The notes beneath the pieces were generated by a model that was given only the letters and a program-made list of their open reading frames with translations, was not told the DNA's origin and searched no databases. The translations under genes and the position numbers were made by a program. This document shows positions 10,168 through 18,334 of a stretch of 42,279 nt of DNA, piece after piece. The stretch covers positions 1 to 42,279 of the forward strand of contig CAIKAP010000165.1 of NCBI GenBank assembly GCA_903825435.1, read 5' to 3'. The DNA is from an uncultured Verrucomicrobiota bacterium. GTDB lineage: Bacteria > Verrucomicrobiota > Verrucomicrobiia > Palsa-1439. Within the stretch, counting starts at the first letter, position 1. Each line of letters starts with the position of its first letter.

Positions 10168-11094
10168 TTATGCCGTCGCGTCCAGCACGCGTTGCGATGT
10201 ACGGAAATGCATCTTCGCAACCGTCGGCAGCACCTCGCGTCCATGTTTGGCGACGACTTCCTTGCCCGCCGCGATGACGGCGTCCGACGCGCCCTTCGGT
10301 AGCTTGACGCCGATCTCCCTGCCGAGCAACGCGAGACGGCGGACAAACTCATCGCGTGCGATGATCGAGGCGGCGGCAACGGCGATGTCGCTCTCGGCTT
10401 TGTGGCGTTGGACCAGCTCGATCTTCTTGCCGCGCTCCATCAACGCCTTCTCGATGATCCGCTTGTTGCCGAACTGATCGGAGATTGCCTTCTTGCAATC
10501 CGGCACTTTCGCTAGAAGGTTCTCAATGACGCGGGCGTGCCCCCAACCGAGTATGCTGTTGACGTTCCGCATCGAGGCGTGGAGCCGGTTGTAGGCTTCG
10601 TTGCCGATGGGCACGACGCTCCAGAGACAGCCCTTCGTGGCGCAAATCCCCTTCGCAATCTCGAAAATCCGTTTGTCGCTGGAAATCGCCTTACTGTCCT
10701 TCACGCCAAGCTCAGCCAACTCGTTAATCGCCGGTTCGCTGACGAACACACCGGCGACGACGAGCGGACCGAAGAAGTCGCCCTTGCCGGATTCGTCAAC
10801 ACCAATGCGCGGCTGGAGCCGCGTCGGGTCGAGCACATCCTCGTAGCCGAACTTCACTTCGCCCAGCAATACCGGCTCAAGATAGAACTGGATGAAATCG
10901 GTGGTGCCTTTGCCTTGAATGACGAGCTTGCCGCTCTCGTACATCGCCAAGCTCACCTTCTCGCCACGATGTTCCGCGCCGAAATGCGCGTACGGTATGT
11001 CGCGGAACATGAAGCCGCGCTCCGTCAGGTCGCGTTTCAATTGCGCGACCTTGTCGGCGGGCAGCGGGCACGTGTAAGATGTGCGTTCAGGCAT
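10168..11094 (-). CDS. rnhC: Ribonuclease HIII
   Basis: Degrades the RNA strand of RNA/DNA hybrids. It has 308 residues, normal for RNase HIII. An N-terminal TBP-like substrate-binding domain (about 1-85, with KLVIQGKGTTDFIQFYLEP) precedes the nuclease domain, which opens with GVDESGKGDFFGPLVVA containing the acidic residues Asp100 and Glu101. AESDIAVAAASIIARDEF is the later conserved block. RNase HIII rather than HII is indicated by the N-terminal domain and the GKGDFFGP form. The ATG at 11092-11094 overlaps the mutY start codon on the other strand; an in-frame ATG at 11110-11112 is the alternative. Confidence 0.92.
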   Translation of the reverse strand: MPERTSYTCPLPADKVAQLKRDLTERGFMFRDIPYAHFGAEHRGEKVSLAMYESGKLVIQGKGTTDFIQFYLEPVLLGEVKFGYEDVLDPTRLQPRIGVDESGKGDFFGPLVVAGVFVSEPAINELAELGVKDSKAISSDKRIFEIAKGICATKGCLWSVVPIGNEAYNRLHASMRNVNSILGWGHARVIENLLAKVPDCKKAISDQFGNKRIIEKALMERGKKIELVQRHKAESDIAVAAASIIARDEFVRRLALLGREIGVKLPKGASDAVIAAGKEVVAKHGREVLPTVAKMHFRTSQRVLDATA

Positions 11095-12052
11095 GGCGAA
11101 ACAATTCCACATTGCACCGGCCACGGTCAACGCATTTCGGCGGGCATTGCCCCGCTGGTATCGCCGGCACCGACGCGACCTTCCGTGGCGGCGGACGCGC
11201 GATCCGTATGCCATCTGGGTCAGCGAAGTGATGCTCCAACAAACTCGCGTCGAGACGGTGATCCCCTACTACGACCGCTGGATGCGCGCCTTCCCGACTG
11301 TCGAGTCGCTCGCCCGCGCTCCGTTCCGTCGCGTCCTCAAGCTCTGGGAAGGCCTCGGCTACTACACGCGCGCCCGCAACCTCCACCGCGCCGCAAAAAT
11401 TGTGAGCCAATCCGGTTTCTCTGAACTGCGCCGGTTGCCGGGTGTCGGCCGGTACACGGCGGGCGCCATCGCCAGCATCGCGTTCGGCGAACGGGCGGCG
11501 CTGGTTGACGGCAACGTCGCGCGCGTCTTCGCCCGCGTATTCGACATCCGCGCCAACGTGAAATTACCGGCGACGCAGCGGCAGTTGTGGACGCTGGCAG
11601 AGATGCTCTTGCCGGCGCGCGAGTGCGGCGAATTCAACCAGGCGCTGATGGAACTCGGCGCGCTGGTCTGCCTGCCGGCGAATCCGCGTTGCGCAGTCTG
11701 TCCGTTACGGCGCGTGTGCGTCGCGCCGACCGATGCGTTGCTGAATCGTGGCGCGAAGCAGCGAACAAAAACGGTGACGCACGACGTGATTTTAGCGCGG
11801 CGCGCCGGCAAAGTGTTGTTGCGGCGTCGCCCGGCAACGGGTCTGCTGGCGGGGATGTGGGAGCTGCCGCCGCTGGACGGGCGACGCGGCCGGCTGGTGT
11901 TGACGTTGCGACACACGATCACGGACAAGCGAATCACGTTGCGAGCTTGGCAGTGCCGGCTGCGGGGAACGCCGCGCGGTTGTCGTTGGGTGTCGCCGCG
12001 CTCGCTCGCCATGCCGGCGGCGCACCGGCGGGCGCTGGCGTCAGCGCACTAG
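11093..12052 (+). CDS. mutY: Adenine DNA glycosylase
   Basis: Removes adenine mispaired with 8-oxoguanine in base excision repair. It has 319 residues: HhH domain with LPGVGRYTAGAIASIAFG, catalytic Glu45 in SEVMLQQTRVETV and Asp139 in VDGNVARVF, then the 4Fe-4S cluster cysteines 193, 200, 203 and 209 (Cx6Cx2Cx5C). A MutT-like C-terminal domain recognising 8-oxoG follows (LLRRRPATGLLAGMWELPPL). The start ATG at 11093 shares two bases with the divergent rnhC start. A GTG 4 codons earlier is possible. The last 12 bases overlap the convergent stress-protein gene. Confidence 0.93.
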   Translation: MAKQFHIAPATVNAFRRALPRWYRRHRRDLPWRRTRDPYAIWVSEVMLQQTRVETVIPYYDRWMRAFPTVESLARAPFRRVLKLWEGLGYYTRARNLHRAAKIVSQSGFSELRRLPGVGRYTAGAIASIAFGERAALVDGNVARVFARVFDIRANVKLPATQRQLWTLAEMLLPARECGEFNQALMELGALVCLPANPRCAVCPLRRVCVAPTDALLNRGAKQRTKTVTHDVILARRAGKVLLRRRPATGLLAGMWELPPLDGRRGRLVLTLRHTITDKRITLRAWQCRLRGTPRGCRWVSPRSLAMPAAHRRALASAH

Positions 12053-12904
12053 CAGGACCGGGCACTTCGCCATACGCATCAGGCGCACGAAGATGTCACT
12101 GACCAGAAAGTTGGAGAACCGCGCACGCGTGCGTGGCGTTATGACGATGAGATCCACTGATGTTTCGTTGACAAAGTTGATTAAATTCTGCATCCGGTTC
12201 TTTGGGTCCGAAAACAGCAAGACGTTCGCGTTGATGTCCTGAAGCTGGCAGAGTTCGCGCAATGCAGTCTGCTCGCCGGATTCTGTATGCCGGCCGCTTT
12301 CCATCGGGAAGATGTGCAAGATGCTGTTGAAGCGATTGACCCACGGGATCACCCGTTCTATTAACGCTTCCCGTTGCGGGCCGAGTTCGGTCAATAACGC
12401 GATGTGACGGAAGACAGGCCGCTTCCAGTCCTTCTCCTTGATCGGCTGGCCACGCAGGCAAAGCACCGAACACGGCGCGTGTTCGATGACGCTCTCCACC
12501 GTTTTGCCCGCCGACCACCACGTCAAGTCCGCGCGCTGGCTGGTGGCGGCCATACAGATCAAGTCCATCTTGCGTTCCTTGGCTACGTCCGCGATCATCC
12601 GCGGCGTGCTGCGGTCGTATAGGTACAGCTTGGTCAATGGCAGTTCGGGTTGCAGCGGCGGGTTGAAATCCTTGTCCAGGTTTGCGTGGATGAACGATTC
12701 GAGCGGAGGAAAATCACCGAGCCGCTCCGGCTCCTTGACCGAGGCCGGCGGCATCACGTGCAGTAAAAACAATTTCCCGCCGAATGCTTGCGCAATGGTC
12801 GTGGCGCAGGGAAACACCGAGTTCGACGCTGCCGTGAAATCCGTTGGAACCAGAATCCGCTTCAAGATCTGGCACAGCTTACGGACGACGGCGGTGATTT
12901 GCAA
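12041..12904 (-). CDS. Tandem universal stress protein (UspA-like)
   Basis: 287 residues with two Usp-type halves. The first has KRILVPTDFTAASNSVFPCA, LFLLHVMPP and DLICMAATSQRADLTWW with VIEHAPCSVLCLR. The second has HIALLTELGPQREALIERV and SVDLIVITPRTRARFSN, ending LMRMAKCPVLLVR. Usp proteins bind nucleotides and are induced under stress. The ATP-binding GxxG signature is not clear in either half, so it may not bind ATP. It follows the DUF72 gene by 6 bases on the same strand and overlaps the mutY end. Confidence 0.82.
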   Translation of the reverse strand: MQITAVVRKLCQILKRILVPTDFTAASNSVFPCATTIAQAFGGKLFLLHVMPPASVKEPERLGDFPPLESFIHANLDKDFNPPLQPELPLTKLYLYDRSTPRMIADVAKERKMDLICMAATSQRADLTWWSAGKTVESVIEHAPCSVLCLRGQPIKEKDWKRPVFRHIALLTELGPQREALIERVIPWVNRFNSILHIFPMESGRHTESGEQTALRELCQLQDINANVLLFSDPKNRMQNLINFVNETSVDLIVITPRTRARFSNFLVSDIFVRLMRMAKCPVLLVR

Positions 12905-12910
12905 CGCCTT

Positions 12911-13816
12911 TCACACCAGCGGCATTTGTTCCTCACCGGCTGGCGCGACGCGGCCGCGCAACTGCGGGAACCGCGCCAGCAACGCCGACGGGGCGCGCGC
13001 GGCGGCGGCGGGCTGCGCGCGCAACTTCAACTGGAGCGCGTTGGTGAACGCTTTGGCATCCTTGTGATTATTGAACACGGCGAACGTCCGCTGCGTCTTC
13101 GTCGCCACGCGCCGCATCCGGGCCAGCAACTCGTCCAGTTCGCTCTCGGCGTACAGGTAATCGTAGCGCGCACCGTACACCTCTTCCTTCTCGCGGAACC
13201 AGTTCTTCGCGTTGCGCCCGTGCAGACGGAAGTAGCCGGTGGCGCCCGTCGCCACCTCTGTCGGGCTGAGACAGTGCGATAACTGCGGCTGGTCAACGTT
13301 GCAGTAGATAAACCCACACTGCCGGAACAAAACCGGAACATTTTCCGTCGCCCACGAATCGTGTCGCACCTCGACCGCCACCGGCCACCCGGCGAACTGC
13401 TCCCCGATCCGGGCCAGCCAGTCTAGGTTACGCGGCTCGTGGCGGAACGACCACGGGAACTGGAAGAGCAACGCATCGAGCCGGCCCGACTCGCGCAGCG
13501 GCGCGAAACCGTCGGCGAACAACTGGAACTCGGCTGGCGACCACGCCGAGGTGCGTTCGTGCGTGAATCGCTGCCACGCTTTCGCGAGAAATCGGAACTG
13601 CGGACGCTCCGCCGTGACGCGCAGCCAGTTCGCCGTCATTCGCGCGGTAGGTGGATGGTAGAACGAGCTGTCCACCTCGACGCAATCGAGGAACTCGGCG
13701 ACAGCGCGGAGTTTGTCAGCCGGTTTGCAGCGTGCCGGGTAAACCGCGCCTTCCCAGTCCGGATAACTCCAGCCAGCGGTGCCGACGAGAACGGAGAATT
13801 GTGGCGGTGCGTTCAC
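12911..13816 (-). CDS. DUF72 (YecE-like) protein
   Basis: About 301-residue protein with the DUF72 hallmarks: VGTAGWSYPDWEGAVYP, VEVDSSFYHPPT, FRFLAKAWQRFTHE, FQFPWSF, VAVEVRHDSW, YFRLHGRNAKNWF and the C-terminal VFNNHKDAKAFTNA. DUF72 is a TIM-barrel-like family without an established reaction. The frame is open further upstream, but that part is compositionally odd and overlaps trpD, so GTG at 13814-13816 (VNAPPQFSVLVGTAGW) is chosen. It diverges from trpD, with only 23 bases between the two start codons. Confidence 0.85.
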   Translation of the reverse strand: MNAPPQFSVLVGTAGWSYPDWEGAVYPARCKPADKLRAVAEFLDCVEVDSSFYHPPTARMTANWLRVTAERPQFRFLAKAWQRFTHERTSAWSPAEFQLFADGFAPLRESGRLDALLFQFPWSFRHEPRNLDWLARIGEQFAGWPVAVEVRHDSWATENVPVLFRQCGFIYCNVDQPQLSHCLSPTEVATGATGYFRLHGRNAKNWFREKEEVYGARYDYLYAESELDELLARMRRVATKTQRTFAVFNNHKDAKAFTNALQLKLRAQPAAAARAPSALLARFPQLRGRVAPAGEEQMPLV

Positions 13817-13839
13817 GGTTGCGCTAGGATAGCTCCGCG

Positions 13840-14868
13840 ATGAACAAGCTGACAACGAAATTGAAGTCGGGAGCCAACTTGTCGCGGGAGGATGTGGCCG
13901 CGGCGATGGTGGCGTTGCTCGACGACGGTGTCGGCGAGGACGCAAAAGCAGACTTTCTGACGGCGCTCACGCAGAAAGGCGAGACGGCGGAGGAGATCGC
14001 GGCATTCGCGCTGGAGTTGCACGCACGCGCCGTGGACCCGCAGGTTCGAGGCGATCTGCTCGATGTCGTCGGCACCGGCGCTGACATGGCGCACACGTTC
14101 AACATTTCTTCCTGTGTCATCTTCATCGCCGCCGCGGCGGGCGTAACGGTGGCCAAGCATGGCAACCGGGCCATCACCAGCAAATGCGGCAGCGCCGACG
14201 TGCTCGCCGCGCTCGGCGCGAACATCGAGATGTCGCCCGACGCGGCGCGACGGTGCTTAGAGGAGACGGGGCTGACGTTTTTCTTCGCACCGCTCTATCA
14301 TCCCGCGTTCAAGAAGATCGCGCCGGTTCGGAAGAGGTTGGCGGAGCGGAAGCAGCGCACCGTCTTCAACATCCTCGGCCCGCTGGTGAACCCGGCGCGT
14401 CCGACGCACCAAGTCATCGGCGTGTTCGACCGCGCGCTGGTGGAGAAGTACGCCGAGGTGTTGCGGCTGCTCGGACTGAAGCACGCGATGGTCGTGCATG
14501 GTGATGGCCTCGACGAGTTCACAACACTCGGCCCGAACCGAGTCGCCGAGTTGTGGGGTCGCCGCATCGAGGTGTCGGAGAAAACTTTCCCGTATCGTCC
14601 GTTTGACATCCAGATTTCTGCGCCGACGCTGCACCATCTCGAAGGCGGCGACCCGGCGACGAACGCTCAGATCGTCCGCAACGTTCTCGCCGGTGACGAT
14701 CGTGGGCCAAAACGCGACATCGTGCTACTCAACGCCGCCGCCGCGCTGGTGACGGCGGAGAAGTCACCGGATTTTCCGAGCGGCTGGACACTGGCGGCGG
14801 AGTTAATTGACGGAGGCGCAGCGCAGGCGAAGCTCGACGCGTTTGTGGCGGCGACGAAGGTAGCGTAG
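13840..14868 (+). CDS. trpD: Anthranilate phosphoribosyltransferase
   Basis: Transfers phosphoribose from PRPP to anthranilate, the second step of tryptophan synthesis. It has 342 residues, normal length. Conserved blocks are DVVGTGADMAHTFNISS, KHGNRAITSKCGSADVLAALG, FNILGPLVNPARPTHQVIGVF and VVHGDGLDEF. The PRPP-binding GTGGD motif is GTGAD here, one conservative Gly to Ala change. No other trp genes are adjacent, so the pathway is dispersed in this genome. AGGA at 13827-13830 is a plausible ribosome-binding site. Confidence 0.93.
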   Translation: MNKLTTKLKSGANLSREDVAAAMVALLDDGVGEDAKADFLTALTQKGETAEEIAAFALELHARAVDPQVRGDLLDVVGTGADMAHTFNISSCVIFIAAAAGVTVAKHGNRAITSKCGSADVLAALGANIEMSPDAARRCLEETGLTFFFAPLYHPAFKKIAPVRKRLAERKQRTVFNILGPLVNPARPTHQVIGVFDRALVEKYAEVLRLLGLKHAMVVHGDGLDEFTTLGPNRVAELWGRRIEVSEKTFPYRPFDIQISAPTLHHLEGGDPATNAQIVRNVLAGDDRGPKRDIVLLNAAAALVTAEKSPDFPSGWTLAAELIDGGAAQAKLDAFVAATKVA

Positions 14869-15130
14869 ACGGAACATCCGCTGCCGTTTGGATGGACGGT
14901 ACCGCCCACAAGGTTAATCGCCCGTTTCAGGTTGTGGGCAGCACTATCCGCCCTATGTCGGCGCGGACTTTTTCCAAGCCGCGCAGCAGAAAGTAACCGG
15001 CAAAGGTGGGAGAAGCTCCGTGATACAGACCAATGCGGTGCGGGGGAGCGGGTTTGCCGATGGCAGTCCGTTGATCACTGTGCCCGGCAGCAGTGAGACG
15101 AACGGGAACTGGCACGACACCGAGGCGACT
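14869..15130. other. intergenic stretch between trpD and the PHP gene
   Basis: 262 bases between convergent genes. Short inverted pieces such as GGACGGTACCGCCC occur near 14893-14910, but there is no convincing terminator. Open frames on both strands lack start signals and family resemblance. I see no gene here. Confidence 0.5.
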
Positions 15131-15934
15131 CTAGAGCGCGTATGTGATTCGTTGCCGGGACTCGAACCGAACCAATTGACGGCAACCTCTTCGCAGCAGC
15201 AGGTCCTGCATAGCGGTAAACTTCGTGCCCACCTGATCCGGCGCATGCGCGTCGGAGTTGACCACCAGCGGAATGTCGAGCGCCAGTGCGCGCTCGATCA
15301 GCGGTAACGACGGGTACGATTCCGGTTGAAGCAGTTCGGGATGACGATAACCGGAGGTGTTGATCTCCAGGCAAAGATTGGCACGGGCGATTTCCTCCAA
15401 AGCACGTTGCATCTCCTCCCTGCCGCGCGGGCCTGGAATACGGCCGGAACGTTTCGGCACGTCGAAGTGGCTGACGATGTCGTACAAGCCGCTGCTGGTC
15501 AGTTTGCGCAGTAAGGTGAAGTAGCGGATATATTGTTCTTCGGCGTCGAAGGGGAGGGAGCGGGACCAAGCGCAGAGTTTGCATTTCGTATCAAGATAGT
15601 GGATGGAGCCGATGAGGTAGTCCCACGGATACGCCGACGCCTGCCGGGCGAGGTAGTCCTCCAAGCCCTCGACGTAATCCATCTCCAAACCGAGCAACAC
15701 GTCAATCTTACCGCGGTAGTGAAACTGCAGGTCCGTCACGCGGCGGACATAGTAGTCCAGTTCGGATTCTTTCATCCGCACATCGCCGCCGAGTCCGCGT
15801 GGTAGCGGGTTGTGGCAGGCGAACCCGATTTCGCGCAGGCCGAGTTCGATGCCGCGCTCGACATAGGCATCCATCGGCCCTGTCGCGTGCTGGCAGAGCG
15901 GTGTGTGCATGTGATAGTCGGTGAGAGTAGGCAT
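15131..15934 (-). CDS. PHP-domain histidinol-phosphatase
   Basis: 267-residue metal-dependent phosphatase of the HisK/HisJ type, expected to dephosphorylate histidinol phosphate in histidine synthesis. PHP motifs: DYHMHTPLCQHA at the start, FACHNPLPRG, GLEMDYVEG, DYLIGSIHYLD, DIVSHFDVPKR, LEINTSGYRHPE, and VVNSDAHAPDQVG near the end. The last residues around LVRFESRQRI fit the family tail. No other his genes are visible, so a different PHP phosphoester substrate cannot be excluded. Confidence 0.85.
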   Translation of the reverse strand: MPTLTDYHMHTPLCQHATGPMDAYVERGIELGLREIGFACHNPLPRGLGGDVRMKESELDYYVRRVTDLQFHYRGKIDVLLGLEMDYVEGLEDYLARQASAYPWDYLIGSIHYLDTKCKLCAWSRSLPFDAEEQYIRYFTLLRKLTSSGLYDIVSHFDVPKRSGRIPGPRGREEMQRALEEIARANLCLEINTSGYRHPELLQPESYPSLPLIERALALDIPLVVNSDAHAPDQVGTKFTAMQDLLLRRGCRQLVRFESRQRITYAL

Positions 15935-16006
15935 AATAGGCTGCGTAATTTAGACGGAAAACGACGCATTAACAACCCCGAAGCCCGCTTCTACTATCTC
16001 GCCTAC

Positions 16007-16342
16007 ATGGAAACACCCGTTGTCTTCAATTGCAAAGGCCAGCAGATCATCGGCATATTGCACCTGCCCGACGGCCGCACCAAAGTGCCCGGTGTGCTGC
16101 TGCTGCACGGTTTCACCGGCCACAAGGCCGAAATCCACCGCATGCTCGTGAAGCTTGCTCGAAAACTCGCTGCACACGGCATCGGCTGTCTGCGGTTCGA
16201 TTTCCGTGGCTGCGGCGACAGCGCCGGGGAGTTCGAGGAGATGACACTACGCACGAAACTGTGCGACGCCACGGTGGCGCTGAAGTTCCTCGCCCGGCTC
16301 TCCGTAGTCATTTTTCCCTGCGTACAGTCGTGCCGACTTTGA
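16007..16342 (+). pseudogene. Alpha/beta hydrolase, C-terminally truncated
   Basis: Starts normally (METPVVFNCKGQQIIGILHLPD) and carries the hydrolase core LLLHGFTGHKAEIHRM and CLRFDFRGCGDSAGEFEEMT. After LCDATVALKFLARL the family sequence stops abruptly, and an unrelated tail of about 15 residues runs to a stop at 16340-16342. The nucleophile elbow (GxSxG) and the catalytic Asp and His are missing, so the product cannot be an active hydrolase. The break at about 16300 marks a deletion or insertion junction. Upstream it diverges from the PHP gene. Confidence 0.75.
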
Positions 16343-16636
16343 ATTTCCAGATCTCTCTCGTCTAGACTGGAAATGCTTGAGTGAGCTACGCCAACCCTCT
16401 TGACCACTACCCAGCACATGGTAATTTAGGATCATTTTGTTTTAGATGAATTATTTGCCTGTGCGCGCAACTGGTAGCGTACAAACAGCATTGCTTTGGC
16501 CGATCTCGATAAATATCGCTAGTTTCTGGCTGTCTCTTTCGCAAGAACTTAGAATAGTCATCCTGACAATTATACGGAATGAGCCGCTGGAAAATGCAGC
16601 CGTTCTTGACAGCACACATTCATCGAACAGTTCTCG
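16343..16636. other. AT-richer junction region with hairpin
   Basis: Between the truncated hydrolase and the decayed dehydrogenase. A perfect 8-bp inverted repeat, ATTTCCAG (16343-16350) and CTGGAAAT (16367-16374), lies just after the hydrolase stop. The rest is AT-richer than its surroundings and carries no recognisable gene or mobile-element end. Confidence 0.45.
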
Positions 16637-17340
16637 TCAGAAACTCGCGACACGGGCGGCTTGGACACGGACGAGTTCGGTGAGGACCGCAGCCACGTCC
16701 GGAACATTTTCGAAAGATGCAAGAGTGCGCACGTCGAGCAAAAATTGGCGCGCGGCCAGCAGCCAACTGATCGCGTTGGCCATCGAAAAGGTCACGCCTC
16801 GGCGGGTGCTGTAGTAAAGGTCGTGGCCGAGTGCGTCGGTGGCGCGTTGCACGTGGTCGAACGTCCAAAACCACAGGTTCATTACCTCAGCAAGCGCGGT
16901 GGCGAGGGTGGCGGTCCACTTCTGGAAGATGGCGCGGAACAGTTTCGTCGCCATCGTAAACGTGAGCTGGCGGCGTTGGATGGATTAGGGCCCCCGTAGT
17001 TGGCCTCCAACTGCGTGTCAAACTATTTTCCCGACGGGAAACCAGGGCAGTCCTCGGTGAGTCCTTCCTCGCCGAAGAAGCTGACGGCCTCGCGTAACAT
17101 TGTCGCGCCGTAGCCGGTGTTCCAGAGCTTGACGGCGGGACAACACACATTGGCCACGGTATCGCGCAGGAGGAGGCGGACGAGGGGGGGGCGGTGGAGG
17201 TGGGCGCAAGCGCCAGATGTCCGGCCAGGCAGGAGGTGGCCTCCCCAGCGTCCACCCTCAACCAGTAATTGCGTCACAAGGCCATGTGCCGCAGTGCGGG
17301 CGGACTCGGCGAGGCTACTGGCCGGTTCGCTCAGAAAAAC
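16637..17340 (-). pseudogene. Acyl-CoA dehydrogenase, decayed C-terminal part
   Basis: Two minus-strand frames together give the C-terminal half of a large acyl-CoA dehydrogenase. The first (about 17030-17340) has EPASSLAESARTAAHGLVTQ, then KLWNTGYGATMLREAVSFFG and GLTEDCPGF. It then meets an in-frame TAG near 17023, and the following FDTQLEANYGGP runs into a frameshift near 16985. The second frame (16637-16990) resumes with IQRRQLTFTMATKLFRAIF and continues through LWFWTFDHVQRATDAL and GVTFSMANAISWLLAARQ. The N-terminal half is missing. A run of eight G at 17183-17190 may hide another frameshift. The intact gene may once have belonged to the adjacent fatty-acid-type operon, though it is on the opposite strand. 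Confidence 0.75.
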
Positions 17341-17476
17341 ACCACAGGAGCGTTCGCCATGGAGCTGTGCTGTTGGTCACCATCGTGTGTGGCCATCAGA
17401 GCATAGCGAAGCAACCTAAAAAAATGTATTCCCATTTTGGTGGAGTCTTGATATTGTAGTATTGACAGGTACACAG

Positions 17477-18334
17477 ATGGCTTTGGATGAGAAAACACTG
17501 ACCGACTTGAAGGAAGGCCTGCGTCGCTGCAATGCGGCGACCGTGGAGGCGGCCATCCGCTTTCGCGAGAATGGCGATAGCAGCGCCATTCCGACAATCG
17601 TGTATGGGCTGATCGAGCGATACCAGCCATCAACCTCAACGGTGCGGCTAGCCGACGCCAACGACGAGACACGGCTGGTGGAGGATCTTGGGCTGGACTC
17701 GCTGACGTTGCTGGAGTTGGTGTTGTCCATCGAGGAGGTGCTGCAGTTGCGAATCGAAAACGAGGAACTGAAGGCGATCCGCACCGTGGGCCAGATGAAG
17801 AAGTTCCTCGAAGACAAGATCAACGGCGCGCGTTCGACACCTGCGACGGAGCCCTACAATCGCGACCGCATCGCGCTGGTGTTGCCGCAACAGCCGCCGT
17901 TCCTGTTCCTCGATACTGCCGAGTTGAACGGCGAAATCCTCACCGCCACCTACACCATCAAGGGCGATGAGTTCTTCCTTGAAGGCCATTTTCGCGGGGA
18001 TCCGATTTTTCCGGCGTCGATTCTGTTCGAGGCGCTGGGACAGGCTGCGTGCCTCTGGGTGCTCGAACGCGGGCCGCAGGCGCTCGGCAAACCGATCCCG
18101 TCTAACCAACTTTTCTTCGCCTCGCTCGATGGCGCGCACGTCTATCGCAAGGCCCGGCCGCAGGAGCGGCTCTCGCTCGAAGTGAAACTCACGCGGCTGC
18201 GCGAGCCGCTGGCGATCTTCCAAGGCCGCGTCACCACCGCCGCCGGCGACCGCGTCGCCCAGGTTGACCGTCTGGTTCTCGCTTTCGGCGAGCAACTGCC
18301 GACGGCGGAACCATCCCCCACCCCCTCCGCTTGA
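17477..18334 (+). CDS. Acyl carrier protein fused to FabZ-like dehydratase
   Basis: 285 residues. The N-terminal part (about 35-118) is an acyl carrier domain with LVEDLGLDSLTLLELVLSIE, where Ser75 of DSL would carry phosphopantetheine. From about residue 130 a hotdog-fold dehydratase follows (LPQQPPFLFLD, then GHFRGDPIFPASILFEALGQ), with His171 and Glu185 in the FabZ catalytic positions. It would hold and dehydrate a 3-hydroxyacyl chain. The start is ATG at 17477, with a GTG/ATG 5 codons upstream as alternative. Its stop overlaps the ketosynthase start (TTGA), indicating translational coupling. Confidence 0.87.
   Translation: MALDEKTLTDLKEGLRRCNAATVEAAIRFRENGDSSAIPTIVYGLIERYQPSTSTVRLADANDETRLVEDLGLDSLTLLELVLSIEEVLQLRIENEELKAIRTVGQMKKFLEDKINGARSTPATEPYNRDRIALVLPQQPPFLFLDTAELNGEILTATYTIKGDEFFLEGHFRGDPIFPASILFEALGQAACLWVLERGPQALGKPIPSNQLFFASLDGAHVYRKARPQERLSLEVKLTRLREPLAIFQGRVTTAAGDRVAQVDRLVLAFGEQLPTAEPSPTPSA

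Noticed and set aside
14869-15130. Possible open frames on both strands between trpD and the PHP gene
   Set aside because: No ribosome-binding site, no known motif, and composition unlike the neighbouring genes.
15140-15200. tRNA-like T-arm (GGTTCGAGTCCCGG on the minus strand)
   Set aside because: The stem does not pair properly, no acceptor or anticodon arm fits, and the bases are the coding 3' end of the PHP phosphatase (LVRFESRQ).
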